In this document: one piece after another, positions 10,011-18,881 of the stretch
How the letters are laid out: every line of letters begins with the position of its first letter
How positions within the stretch are numbered: the stretch's first letter is position 1
Source: Paraburkholderia sp. LEh10
Lineage (GTDB): Bacteria > Pseudomonadota > Gammaproteobacteria > Burkholderiales > Burkholderiaceae
Reading direction: 5' to 3'
NCBI RefSeq assembly: GCF_017814945.1
Contig: NZ_JAGIPX010000006.1
Span: forward strand, 1-64,000
Length of the DNA: 64,000 bases
Translations under genes and position numbers: made by a program
Notes under the pieces: model-generated
Told to the model about the DNA's origin: nothing
What the model saw: only the letters and a program-made list of their open reading frames with translations
The model's database searches: none

Positions 10011-10967
10011 CTAGCGAGGCGGCTTCGCGAACTTCGGTGGCGATATAAGTCGCCGTTCATAAAGCTCCCGGTCCCAAGGCGGGTCCTCTCCCGGATTCGC
10101 GGCCAGCGCCTCGAGGAAAAGGCTAAGCTTGAGCTGCCCCCGCTGTGCAGCCGGATAGACAGCCGATAACCAGAACATGGGGATCTCATAGCCAGTCAGA
10201 ACCGCCCTGAGTGTCCCGTCCAACAGCTCTCGAGCGGCAATGTACGTCGGGACGCACACAATACCGCTACCCGCTCGTGCGTAGTCCAACAGAAGCTGGA
10301 CGCTATTCGTGCGGAGCGCCGCCTGGAGATTCATTTCCTCCTCTTCCGCCCCGTTCTGGAACAGCCATCGGTGCCCTGTAGGATATCGCGAATACAACCC
10401 AAGCCTATGGCCGCCTAGATCCGCAGGTCGGCACGGAACCCCATGTTCCGCGAGGTAACTGGGTGACGCACAGAATACGCCGCGCCAAGTGTAGAGCTTG
10501 CGCAGGATTAACGCTTTTGAGACTGGCTCAAACATTTGTATGACGCAGTCGAACCCCTCGCGGATTGGGTCTACGATCGCGTCGCTGACGAGTAAGTCCA
10601 ATGTGATGCCGGGATAATTCCTCTGGAAACGCCCAATCACTTCACCGAAGAATCCGACAGCGAATCCCGGTAATACATGCACCCTGAGAACGCCGTGAGG
10701 TGTGCCACTTCGATCGCGCATTTCATCAAGCATTTCGGTTGCCCTGTCGACGAGCTGCGCGCACTCTTGATAGAACGCCATGCCAGCCTCTGATAGAACA
10801 ACGTTACGCGTATTACGTAGCAGCAACGGCGTCCCAATAGACTCTTCCAGGTGCTGAACGCGCAAGCTCACCGCCGACTTTGCAACCCCAAGAATCCGAG
10901 CGGCGTCGGAAAAACTACGGGTTTGTGCCACTCGCACGAATGCTTCGATGCCTTGAAGTCTGTCCAT
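10011..10967 (-). CDS. LysR-family transcriptional regulator
   Basis: 318 residues. The N-terminal helix-turn-helix (about 1-60, MDRLQGIEAFVRVAQTRSF) and the effector domain (about 90-290) are typical of the CrgA/DmlR-like branch. It lies 770 bases from the ring-cleaving dioxygenase on the same strand and faces away from the amidase gene, with 824 bases between. Either could be a target. The C-terminal tail is basic and proline-rich (PPKFAKPPR), slightly longer than usual. Effector unknown. Confidence 0.88.
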   Translation of the reverse strand: MDRLQGIEAFVRVAQTRSFSDAARILGVAKSAVSLRVQHLEESIGTPLLLRNTRNVVLSEAGMAFYQECAQLVDRATEMLDEMRDRSGTPHGVLRVHVLPGFAVGFFGEVIGRFQRNYPGITLDLLVSDAIVDPIREGFDCVIQMFEPVSKALILRKLYTWRGVFCASPSYLAEHGVPCRPADLGGHRLGLYSRYPTGHRWLFQNGAEEEEMNLQAALRTNSVQLLLDYARAGSGIVCVPTYIAARELLDGTLRAVLTGYEIPMFWLSAVYPAAQRGQLKLSLFLEALAANPGEDPPWDRELYERRLISPPKFAKPPR

Positions 10968-11791
10968 TCTTTATTTGTCTGGCAAAAGTTCCCATCGTCG
11001 AAACAAGCTTGGTAGCCTTGCAAATCCTAGTCGCGCCACCAGCAGGTGGGACCTTCGACCATAACACAAATTATGATGCATAGATCATGCACCCTGCTTC
11101 CTGGTTTGACGCCTATGCGATCTCCGCGCGATGCACAGAGAATGCAGCGTCCCTCTACCGCCGCTTCTCACCCGACCTCCTTTGGCTCCGCTCTAGCTTA
11201 GAGGCCAAGACAAAATTTGTTATCAAGCTGAACGCAGCCGACATACATCGAGTGGACACACAGCCCAGCACATTCCCTACACCTCTATACGGACGTTAGC
11301 CATAACACGGACAGAACGCCCGACTGGAGCGTTCGTGCGGTGGCGATTCCAGTTGTCCCCGCCGCAGAGCGAATGCCAATCACCGTTCCGCCTTATACGA
11401 TTCAGCTCATAGTGTCGCAGGGCGCCTCCATCGTTCGAATTCCTGGACGTTCCGTTCAACTAACACGTCCAATATAAGGGCTCGAACTCACACCGGAGGT
11501 GCCACAATAGAACCGATCAAGGGCAGCACTGGATTCACGCAACGGCGAGCGATCCGAAGCACGTGGATGCAAGCCGGCGTTTCGCGAGGCGCGCGCGGTG
11601 CCGTTGCATGATGGCGAAACCACCGCATCGGCCCGAGTTGTCCGCTTCTTGCTAGAAACAACCTCCACGGCCGTTCGGCGCGACTACAAGCGCAAAATTT
11701 CGCGCTGGCGCAGTGGTTAGGCGTTCCGGCGCTGCAGGCTAGCTAGACGCCCGCAACTTGAGCAACAAACATCTTTTGACCGGAGTGGGCT
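10968..11791. other. Gene-free divergent intergenic region
   Basis: 824 bases between the divergent LysR and amidase genes. No reading frame here resembles a protein family. The two promoters should lie at the ends. The length is unusual for a bacterial divergent promoter region and, like the other long gaps between 9 and 17 kb, suggests decayed or insertion-derived DNA. Confidence 0.45.
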
Positions 11792-13225
11792 ATGGCTTGC
11801 GAAGACTTGGACCTCTGTTACATCACGGCAACACAAGCCATCGAAGCATTCAAATCTAAATCTTTGTCGCCCGTCGAGGTTATGACGGCGGTTATCGCGA
11901 GATGCGAAGACGTCAACCCAACCGTTAACGCGTTTACTGATACGCACTTTGAACGCGCCTTGGAAATGGCACGTCACGCTGAGCGTCGCTACAGTACGGC
12001 GCCCGAGAGCGTCCGACCGCTGGAAGGCATTCCCGTCGCAATCAAGGACTTTCATCCCATAACAGGTGAGCTGACAACGTTCGGCTCAAAAGCGTTCCGA
12101 GGATTCCGCGCTGCTTACACGGCGCCAACTGTACAGCGCCTGATCGACGCAGGAGCAATCGTGCATGCGCGCACAACCACTTCTGAGTTTGCGTTTTCGG
12201 GAATCACTCGTACGCCGTTGTGGGGCGACACGCTAAATCCCTGGAATTTGAATTTCACGTCGGGGGGGTCATCGGGTGGTGCAGGAGTCGCGACTGCCGC
12301 CGGTATGACAATACTAGCTGATGGTACGGACGGTGGCGGGTCGATCCGGATTCCCGCCTCGGTCAATGGCGTCTTCGGGTATAAGCCCCCGTTTGGGCGC
12401 AACCCCCTTGACGCCAGTCACGCCGGTGAAACTTTGCTTCATTACGGTCCAATTACGCGCAGCGTCGTGGATGCAGCACTGATGCAGAACGTTATGTCGG
12501 GCCCGCACACGGACGACATCTGCTCTCTTCGAGAAAAACTTGAACTGCCAAGCACATTCGAAGGTATCGAAGGGTGGAAAGTCGGTTTCACGATGGACTT
12601 TGGCTTCATGGAAGTCGACAAGGAGGTTCAGAAAAACACGATGGCCGCCGTTGAAGTCTTTGAGTCACTTGGTTGCACGGTCGACAAGGTGGACTTCAAC
12701 TGGAATCCAGGTAGTCGAGACGCATGGCTAACCCGCTGGGAAGGGATGTTTGCAGCATCGCTGGAACATCTCCTCCCGCGATGGCGCTTCGATCTGGATC
12801 CGGGACTGCTACGGCTGATTGAGCGCGGCAAAGCACTAAGTTCTACCCGATACTACAAAACGGACGAAATATGCCGCGAGATGTATCGAACACTGGGACC
12901 ACTTCTTGAAAAATACGATGTAGTCATCTGCCCTACGACCGCAGTACCGGCCGTAAAAGCAGACCATGACGAGCTTGATCCTTCCTTTTCCATCAATGGA
13001 AAGCCGATCCCGTTGGGATTAGGATGGGCCATGACCAATCCCTTCAACCTCCTCAGTCAGTGCCCGGTCGCATCGATCCCTACTGGATTCGCAAGCTCTG
13101 GTGTCCCTACAGGTATGCAGATCATCGCTCGCACTTTTGATGATCTTCGCGTATTCCGAGCCTCAGCAGCTTTCGAGCGTGCCAAGCCTTGGCAGCACTT
13201 ACGACCGAGCTTTGTCAAGTCATAG
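11792..13225 (+). CDS. Amidase signature family hydrolase
   Basis: 477 residues, full length for the family. The Ser-cisSer-Lys catalytic triad can be placed: K85 (PVAIKD), cis-S160 in the GGSSGG loop and S184 in DGGGSIRIPAS. The 24-residue spacing between the two serines matches fatty acid amide hydrolase. Family members hydrolyse aliphatic or aromatic amides, indole acetamide, or GatA-type glutamine. The lack of GatB/GatC neighbours argues against tRNA amidotransferase. GGAG lies seven bases before ATG. It stands alone between LysR and dioxygenase genes, so a role in making an aromatic acid from its amide is plausible but unproven. Confidence 0.9.
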   Translation: MACEDLDLCYITATQAIEAFKSKSLSPVEVMTAVIARCEDVNPTVNAFTDTHFERALEMARHAERRYSTAPESVRPLEGIPVAIKDFHPITGELTTFGSKAFRGFRAAYTAPTVQRLIDAGAIVHARTTTSEFAFSGITRTPLWGDTLNPWNLNFTSGGSSGGAGVATAAGMTILADGTDGGGSIRIPASVNGVFGYKPPFGRNPLDASHAGETLLHYGPITRSVVDAALMQNVMSGPHTDDICSLREKLELPSTFEGIEGWKVGFTMDFGFMEVDKEVQKNTMAAVEVFESLGCTVDKVDFNWNPGSRDAWLTRWEGMFAASLEHLLPRWRFDLDPGLLRLIERGKALSSTRYYKTDEICREMYRTLGPLLEKYDVVICPTTAVPAVKADHDELDPSFSINGKPIPLGLGWAMTNPFNLLSQCPVASIPTGFASSGVPTGMQIIARTFDDLRVFRASAAFERAKPWQHLRPSFVKS

Positions 13226-14048
13226 AGATCCCGCCATGCACCCAACCAGCACGCGCGTGCAATGGCTGGATAACGGTGCAACCTTCGCCCATTTCCCTAC
13301 CGCCATCAGTGCAATCGGCAAAACTCCTTGCGCTCGTATGAGCTGTCCTCTTCATGCAGCAACAGCAGACTCTTCGTACGCAGCAAAGACGGTTCCGGTC
13401 GACGTCCATACCATGATGCCGTACTACGGATCGAGCCTTTTGCGGTCCGGTGGCTGGCGGTCGGATACCAGCGCTCCCTAGCCTCGCTCGTTACACTGCG
13501 GTCACCGCATCGAGCGCCGGATCCAGCGCCACTTATAGGTGTACGTGGCGCTATCGATGACGGGTGTTTGCCATCGCTGGACGAAAACAATCGGTCGGCT
13601 ACGCGAATCGTGAGAACGCGCGCACCGTCCTGGGCCGGCGGCCCGAACTGGTGCAGAACGCAGGAGCAACTCCTCGTCACTGCGCACGAAAATAGTAGCA
13701 ACGCAGGCGACCTTATGATCAGTGCATTCAGGACGAACTGTTGCAAAAATGGGCCAAAATTGCATGACGTTCATCAGTAGAATGTCTACACGCGTGTCAA
13801 AGTTTATAGAATTTCTTGCAAAGACCTTGTGACATATAAATTCGATGTGCAAGGAATCGGTGATGTTGTGGCAGACGTCGTCGATTTGTTAAAAGTCACC
13901 CTATCGACGGACCCGAACTGAGCGTGCATGACGATCCGGCAATATGCGCTGGAAAGCTGTTTCGATTCCGATGCATGTTTTCCCACGGACAATGTTTGAT
14001 GCGAAGTCCAACATTCGACTGAGAGAGAAGGTTATGTCATGAAAAAAA
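13226..14048. other. Gene-free stretch
   Basis: About 820 bases with only short overlapping frames on both strands, rich in Arg, Ser and Cys as expected of non-coding sequence. Minus-strand frames around 13300-13850 were examined for transposase similarity and none was convincing. The last 100 bases lead into the DUF3331 gene. Confidence 0.45.
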
Positions 14049-14327
14049 ATGACAATCAATACCTCATCGATTAACCTAATCGAATGGCAAACGACATCTA
14101 CGATACATGTTTCATGGAGTAATCCCACACTTGGACGATACGAGGCTCAGACGTGGAGAGCTGGTTTAGCACGAATGTCGGGCGTTTGCGTGCTGACGGG
14201 TGCTCTGATATATAAGGGTGATGCAGTTTTCAGGCCGCTTCTTCGCACGCGCACCGATCCGGCCAATGCCCACGAAATGATCCTGATGAAAATGCTAACG
14301 CAGCAAGCTCAGATCGTCGTTCCGTAG
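14049..14327 (+). CDS. DUF3331 domain-containing protein
   Basis: 92 residues. The layout matches the DUF3331 family, known almost only from Burkholderiaceae: a Val/Ser-Trp segment (HVSWSNPTLGRY), a Trp-Arg motif (QTWRAGLA), then GVCVLTGALIYKGDAVFRP and the closing PANAHEMIL. The ATG at 14049 follows an eight-A run, and the frame upstream is closed by TGA at 14040-14042. GAGAGAAGG upstream is a possible ribosome site. Family function is unknown. It lies alone in a non-coding region and could be a small regulator or binding protein. Confidence 0.7.
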   Translation: MTINTSSINLIEWQTTSTIHVSWSNPTLGRYEAQTWRAGLARMSGVCVLTGALIYKGDAVFRPLLRTRTDPANAHEMILMKMLTQQAQIVVP

Positions 14328-14630
14328 AAGGTGCAGGATGAGAGATTGAGTTACGCGCAGCCGGTTTCTAAATTTGAGTGTCCTCCACACCGGATCCGAT
14401 AGAGGTTCCTGGAGGTCGATAATCAAGTGTTCCAATAGACAAATGTCGGACGGCGCAAGTACACATTTCCTGATCCGAACATCTATGGCTCCCTGTAGAA
14501 CGTTCGTGTCTTGGAATGCGCGACGCTTGAAGCAGGCGAACCCGTATCTATCAACCGTCGCGCGAAACCGAGTCGTAAATTTGTCCCCACCCTGACGGGT
14601 GGAGACATAGCATACAGCGGCAAACTTCGC
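14328..14630. other. Gene-free stretch between convergent genes
   Basis: 303 bases between the DUF3331 gene and the end of the minus-strand dioxygenase. No frame with family similarity and no clear terminator hairpin were found. Confidence 0.4.
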
Positions 14631-15581
14631 TCAGATATAAATCGGCTCCAGACGACCAAGCAGCTCGTCCTTACGTCCGTGCAGCCACGGCGGCAACTGG
14701 AAATCCTCGCCATAGTGCCCCGGCTCTTCATCGACCGAGAAGCCGATGTCCGTCGTAGCGGCTTCAAACATTACGCCACCGGGCATTTTGAAATACATCG
14801 AGCGGAAGTAATTACGGTGAACGGACTCCGACGTATCGATATAGCCCAAAGCCATGAACTTCTCTTTGAGAATCATCTGTTGGTCAACGTTATCAACCGC
14901 GAATGCGACGTGATGAACCGTACCCTCACCGTAGATCGAGGAGCCTTGTAGTCGGTCCGGTTCGTGCAAAAACTCCACCACCTTTCCGGGGCCCCCACTG
15001 TCCGTTTCAAACCGGTGATACGGGCCAGATTCAGCGACAACCCGGAAGTCCAGTACTCCCCTCATGAACAGCTTAGACTCAAAGACTTCCCGCAACGACA
15101 GCGTAACGCTGTGCACGCCGCGAATCGCCACCTCGACTGGGATATCCGCAGTCGAACAAGGTTTCCGGTTGTCTTCGTCCGTTTCTACCAGGTCGAACTC
15201 AATACCGCATGGATGATGGAAGCGTTGGCGCCGCTCACCAAATCGCTCAACGGTTTCTTCTGCGTACGCTACCCCAAACCTGTGAAAACGCTCTCGCCAG
15301 AACTCTATCGAGTCGCCAGGAACCGAATAATTGATGACACGAACCTGTCCCGATCCCGGTCGAGCTTTCACGCCCCTTTGCCTGAAGGGAAATGACGTGA
15401 CGAGCGACCCCGGCTCTCCGTCTGGATTACCGTAGTAAAGGTGATAAATCGGGTGCTCTCCATCCAGGAGAACCGTCTTCTTCACCAGCGCTTGGCCGAG
15501 CAATCGAACGTAAAAATTGATATCTTCCTGTGCACCGCCAACGCCTGCGGTGAGGTGATGAAAGCCTTTGATAATTGACAT
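14631..15581 (-). CDS. Ring-cleaving dioxygenase, VOC superfamily (paralog)
   Basis: 316 residues, two tandem VOC modules, clearly homologous along its whole length to the protein at 8282 (shared GGAQED, PIYHLYYGN, HPCGIE, YGEGTVHHVAF and PGGVMFEAA). Likely Fe(II) ligands are in FHHLT near the N-terminus, in VHHVAF and the Glu of MFEAA. The family opens hydroquinones without oxygen-sensitive ferredoxin partners. Divergence between the two copies suggests different substrates or old duplication rather than a recent copy. It is oriented away from the LysR gene at 16313, a likely regulator by position. Confidence 0.88.
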   Translation of the reverse strand: MSIIKGFHHLTAGVGGAQEDINFYVRLLGQALVKKTVLLDGEHPIYHLYYGNPDGEPGSLVTSFPFRQRGVKARPGSGQVRVINYSVPGDSIEFWRERFHRFGVAYAEETVERFGERRQRFHHPCGIEFDLVETDEDNRKPCSTADIPVEVAIRGVHSVTLSLREVFESKLFMRGVLDFRVVAESGPYHRFETDSGGPGKVVEFLHEPDRLQGSSIYGEGTVHHVAFAVDNVDQQMILKEKFMALGYIDTSESVHRNYFRSMYFKMPGGVMFEAATTDIGFSVDEEPGHYGEDFQLPPWLHGRKDELLGRLEPIYI

Positions 15582-16312
15582 TTAGCGTCTCCCGCCAGTT
15601 GATCGATAACCCGTGAACTATCGGACGATTGCTCCAATGAAAGCATCGACGAGCTCTGCCCAAGTCTATGTCAGACAGAAACTATCAAGCTCGAGGTCTT
15701 CAGCAGAACATCGGCATACGTAGATTAAACGGTTCTATCTATCTGAGAAGCTCATATAGCTTAGACGCTGAGTCCAACAAGCCTGAACGATGTCGTGCTC
15801 GCGGTGAAACCCTCGACTCTCTCGAGAGAAGCGGGGAGATCGCCGGCACCACTCATGCCTCTCGCACTCCGACATGGCACGCCGCGTCGTCGTGTAATGA
15901 GCCGTAGCTCGCGCATCATGCCTACGCGCTGCCGGCGACGCTCTCTATGTCTAAAAATCTCCGCATCAATAAGAGCGCCTGGGTACGCGCGCCTGCGCAG
16001 TCACCAAAAAAGTAAAGCCAAGGATCCTTCTTCTCAAGCTCGGCTTAGCGGCTTATGCAACTTCACGACTCACCGGCGAACACCTGCCATTCTCCTCAGT
16101 GGAGGTACGCAATTTTTTGTACGATGCGTTCGAAAAAATAGACGATTCGACTGACAACCGTCGCACTGGCCAGCGAACGCGCCCATACTTCCCTCGGATC
16201 CCAGCCAGAAGAATATCAAGACTCGGATCACGTATTGTTTTTCCTCGCATCACATGGTAAAGACTAAGTTTCCCTGTAAGACACTCGGCGTGAGAAGCTA
16301 GGAAGGAAAAAA
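15582..16312. other. Gene-free divergent intergenic region
   Basis: About 730 bases between the divergent dioxygenase and LysR genes. No recognisable protein frame, RNA gene or repeat was seen. The promoters of both genes should be at the ends. Confidence 0.45.
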
Positions 16313-17224
16313 ATGCTCGATTTGAAGGATGTTTACTTCTTTGTACAGGTAGTTGATCACGGGGGTTTCACATCCGCCGGTCAAATACTTAGATTGCCCA
16401 AGTCGACACTGAGCCACAGGATCCAGGAGCTTGAAACGTCTCTTGGTGTCCGGCTGATCAATAGAACGTCGCGTCAATTTTCCATGACCGAAGTGGGTGC
16501 CGAGTTCTATCAACACGCCCAAGCCTTGCTGCAGGGAGCACAAGTTGCCGAAGAGGCAATGAAACAAAGGCGTGCCGAACCCAGCGGCGTCATTCGCATA
16601 ACAACAACCACTGAGATTGCGCAGTTTGTTTTACGAAACGTCCTGCCGTCCTTCTTGCAAATGTATCCAAAAGTTAGCGTCCTTGAAATTGCGACGGATA
16701 GATTGGTCGACATCGTCGGTGAAGGATTCGACCTGGCCATTAGGGGCCACACGTCCCGTTTGCAAGATTCAAATCTGGTTCAACGCCTGATCTGCAGCGC
16801 CCCGTGGTACCTCTTCGCTGGACCACGCTACCTCGAAGATCACCCACCCGTGGAACAACCAGAGCATTTGAATGCACATTCAATCATCGCGATGGTGCGA
16901 AAGGGGTCGCCCCAGTGGCAACTACAAGGCAAGGACGGTCAGCTTTCGACGGTATCAGTAGAACCGAGATTTCAGAGCAACAATATGGTTTCACTGAAAG
17001 AAGCGGCCGTTTCCAACCTCGGGATCGTCGCCCTCCCTGGCTACATCTGTTGCGAAGAGCTGCAGAGTGGAGCGCTTCGCCAGATATTGCCGGATTGGAT
17101 CGCAGCCGATGCGCGGATCTCTGCATTGATCCCCTATCGTACCGGCTTGCTTCCGGCCGTGCGGTCCCTCGTAGACTATCTCGCTATCGAGATACCTAAG
17201 ATCACTACCTTTTGCTCAGGCTAA
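16313..17224 (+). CDS. LysR-family transcriptional regulator
   Basis: 303 residues with the LysR helix-turn-helix (1-60, MLDLKDVYFFVQVVDHGG) and effector domain. A strong ribosome site (AGGAAGGA) precedes ATG. It is a close paralog of the LysR at 392 and of the frameshifted one at 43899; all three share NRTSRQFSMTEVG-like wing sequence and a C-terminal LLPAVRSLVDYLA-like motif. Divergent from the ring-cleaving dioxygenase at 14631, which is the best candidate target. Confidence 0.9.
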   Translation: MLDLKDVYFFVQVVDHGGFTSAGQILRLPKSTLSHRIQELETSLGVRLINRTSRQFSMTEVGAEFYQHAQALLQGAQVAEEAMKQRRAEPSGVIRITTTTEIAQFVLRNVLPSFLQMYPKVSVLEIATDRLVDIVGEGFDLAIRGHTSRLQDSNLVQRLICSAPWYLFAGPRYLEDHPPVEQPEHLNAHSIIAMVRKGSPQWQLQGKDGQLSTVSVEPRFQSNNMVSLKEAAVSNLGIVALPGYICCEELQSGALRQILPDWIAADARISALIPYRTGLLPAVRSLVDYLAIEIPKITTFCSG

Positions 17225-17301
17225 ACCGCATCCAAACTGACGTGGGCCGCTCATGCCTGGATAGCGCTAACGTCAAATGGTCTCCTTATGAGACCGTTGG
17301 T

Positions 17302-17342
17302 TGGCCATAAAGCGCCGCTTCCCGCTCGCGCTTTATAGGCCA
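17302..17342. repeat. Imperfect inverted repeat downstream of LysR gene
   Basis: TGGCCATAAAGCG pairs with CGCTTTATAGGCCA across a short loop, with one bulged base. It lies 80 bases after the LysR stop and 240 bases before the aroQ end. A T-run is absent, so it is only terminator-like. It may belong to a larger dispersed intergenic element together with the palindrome at 17381. Confidence 0.45.
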
Positions 17343-17380
17343 GTTGCGGTCATAGCGAGAGTCCGACCATGGACATTCAG

Positions 17381-17409
17381 ACGGCTGCTTCACCTTCGCA
17401 AGCAGCCGT
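17381..17409. repeat. Perfect 10-bp inverted repeat, possible dispersed intergenic element
   Basis: ACGGCTGCTT, nine-base loop, AAGCAGCCGT. It sits between the convergent ends of the LysR gene and the aroQ operon. There is no T-tract, so factor-independent termination is doubtful. The sequence style resembles short palindromic intergenic repeats of Ralstonia and Burkholderia, but no second copy was seen in this window. Confidence 0.5.
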
Positions 17410-17577
17410 TCGAATCGGAGTAGTAGCTAGCGTTGCGTCTCCTAAGGGCTAGGAAGACTCGACAAATCCGGCCTGGCTCGAAATACCTGTCGAACAACCC
17501 GTGCCCTCTATGAAGGCGCGTCAACGCCAGGTCATAACATCCCCTGTTCCCTCTGTTTCAGCGCCCCTGCCGACTGC

Positions 17578-18021
17578 TCAACTGCAACCGCTCTGCGCGA
17601 CGGCGGCCCGCAAGGCCAGCAGATAGCTCTCCACACCAAACCCGCAAATCTGGCCAACGACGACCTCCGAGAAAACGGAGTGGTGCCGAAACGCCTCCCG
17701 CGCGTGAACATTGGACATGTGCAGTTCCACGACCGGGCAGGTGAGAATCGCCAGCGCATCGCGTATGCCGTAGCTGTAGTGTGTCCACGCTCCGGCGTTG
17801 ATAAGCACGGCATCGCAACGCTCTTCGAAGGCCTGGTGAATACGCTCGCACATCGCTCCTTCGCTGTTCGTCTGAAACGACTCCACCTGCACGCCAAGTT
17901 CGGCAGCCAGAGCCTGCAAGCGGTTGTCTATTTCGGACAGCGTGATCGTCCCGTACTGCACCGGGTCGCGCTTGCCGAACATGTTGTGATTGATGCCGTG
18001 AAGCATGAGGACTTTCTTCAT
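17578..18021 (-). CDS. aroQ: Type II 3-dehydroquinate dehydratase-like protein
   Basis: 147 residues, normal for AroQ. The family interconverts 3-dehydroquinate and 3-dehydroshikimate. The catalytic residues are recognisable: R18 and Y23 in the mobile lid (FGKRDPVQYG), N75 and H81 (INAGAWTH) and H101 (ELHMSN). The first loop HGINHNMFG differs from the more common HGPNLNLLG, and the usual Pro after N75 is Ala, so it is a divergent, probably catabolic member. GGAGTG lies five bases before ATG. It is the last gene of a six-gene operon, 19 bases after aroE. Placement with CoA-transferase and MaoC genes suggests breakdown rather than aromatic biosynthesis. Confidence 0.85.
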   Translation of the reverse strand: MKKVLMLHGINHNMFGKRDPVQYGTITLSEIDNRLQALAAELGVQVESFQTNSEGAMCERIHQAFEERCDAVLINAGAWTHYSYGIRDALAILTCPVVELHMSNVHAREAFRHHSVFSEVVVGQICGFGVESYLLALRAAVAQSGCS

Positions 18022-18040
18022 TTGTCACTCCATCGCGAAG

Positions 18041-18874
18041 TCATTCGAGCGGCACCGTGAGCCGCTCGATCACCGCCCGCGTTGCAGGCCGAACGCCGCG
18101 CCACCAGTCGAAGGCTTCCGCCGCCTGTTCGACCAGCATGCCCACGCCATCCGCGATGGTGAACACACCCGCGTTGCGTGCAAGCCGCAGAAATGGCGTC
18201 AAACGTTTCCCATAGGCAAGTTCATAGGCGGCGCCGTCAGGACTGAAGACACTGGGAGGAACGGGCGGCAGGTCGCCCGAGAGGCTCGCCGACGTCGCGT
18301 TCACGACCAGGTCGAATCGCCCCAGTGCTTGCAGATCGCCATATCCGCAGGCGTGAAGAGCGCCATGCGCGCCGACCTGCGCCGCGAGATCCCTGGCTTT
18401 CGCGACATCGCGATTGGCAATGAACAGGCTTTCTGGCCGTGCCGCCAGAAAAGGCAGCAGAGCGCCGCGCGCGGCGCCGCCCGCGCCGAGCAGCAGCACC
18501 CGCTTGCCCGCCATCGGCAGGCCGAGATTGACTTCGATGTCACGCACGAGCCCGATGCCGTCGAAGTTCTCGGCAATGATGCGGCCACGCTCGAACTTCA
18601 TCGCGTTGACGGCTCCAGCAAGCTCCGCTCTCTCGCTGCGTTCGTCGGCCATGGCAAAGGCCTTTAGCTTGAAGGGCGCGGTGACGTTCATTCCCTTGCC
18701 ACCCGCCGAGGCGAATGCGCGCACCGTATCTGCAAAAGCCTGCTCAGGTTCGAGCGGCCCTTCGATGGCCGTATAAGCCATGTCCTGCTGCGTCTCCTCT
18801 GCGAAGAGTCCATGAATCAGGGGCGATTTGGTGTGTCCGATCGGATTGCCGATCACGGCGTACTGGTCCGTCAT
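18041..18874 (-). CDS. aroE: Shikimate/quinate dehydrogenase-like protein
   Basis: 277 residues, full AroE length. The N-terminal substrate domain has GNPIGHTKSP and GMNVTAPFK with the catalytic Lys. The matching catalytic Asp is in ENFDGIG, and the NADP-binding Rossmann motif is LLGAGGAARG. Two adjacent ATG codons exist; the second (18874) has better spacing from GAGGA. It begins eight bases after the CoA transferase stop. The family reduces 3-dehydroshikimate or oxidises shikimate/quinate. In this operon a catabolic direction or an altered hydroxy acid substrate is likely. Confidence 0.85.
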   Translation of the reverse strand: MTDQYAVIGNPIGHTKSPLIHGLFAEETQQDMAYTAIEGPLEPEQAFADTVRAFASAGGKGMNVTAPFKLKAFAMADERSERAELAGAVNAMKFERGRIIAENFDGIGLVRDIEVNLGLPMAGKRVLLLGAGGAARGALLPFLAARPESLFIANRDVAKARDLAAQVGAHGALHACGYGDLQALGRFDLVVNATSASLSGDLPPVPPSVFSPDGAAYELAYGKRLTPFLRLARNAGVFTIADGVGMLVEQAAEAFDWWRGVRPATRAVIERLTVPLE

Positions 18875-18881
18875 CATGTCC

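Noticed and set aside
9644..10048. 134-codon frame between the dioxygenase and LysR genes
   Set aside because: No ribosome site, no family similarity, low-complexity Arg/Ala/Pro content.
13306..13852. Overlapping minus-strand frames suspected to be a decayed transposase
   Set aside because: No DDE, Zn-finger or other transposase motif could be recognised in any frame.
17400..17420. GTTCGAATC-like sequence suggesting a tRNA T-arm
   Set aside because: No acceptor stem or anticodon arm fits around it; it belongs to the inverted repeat.
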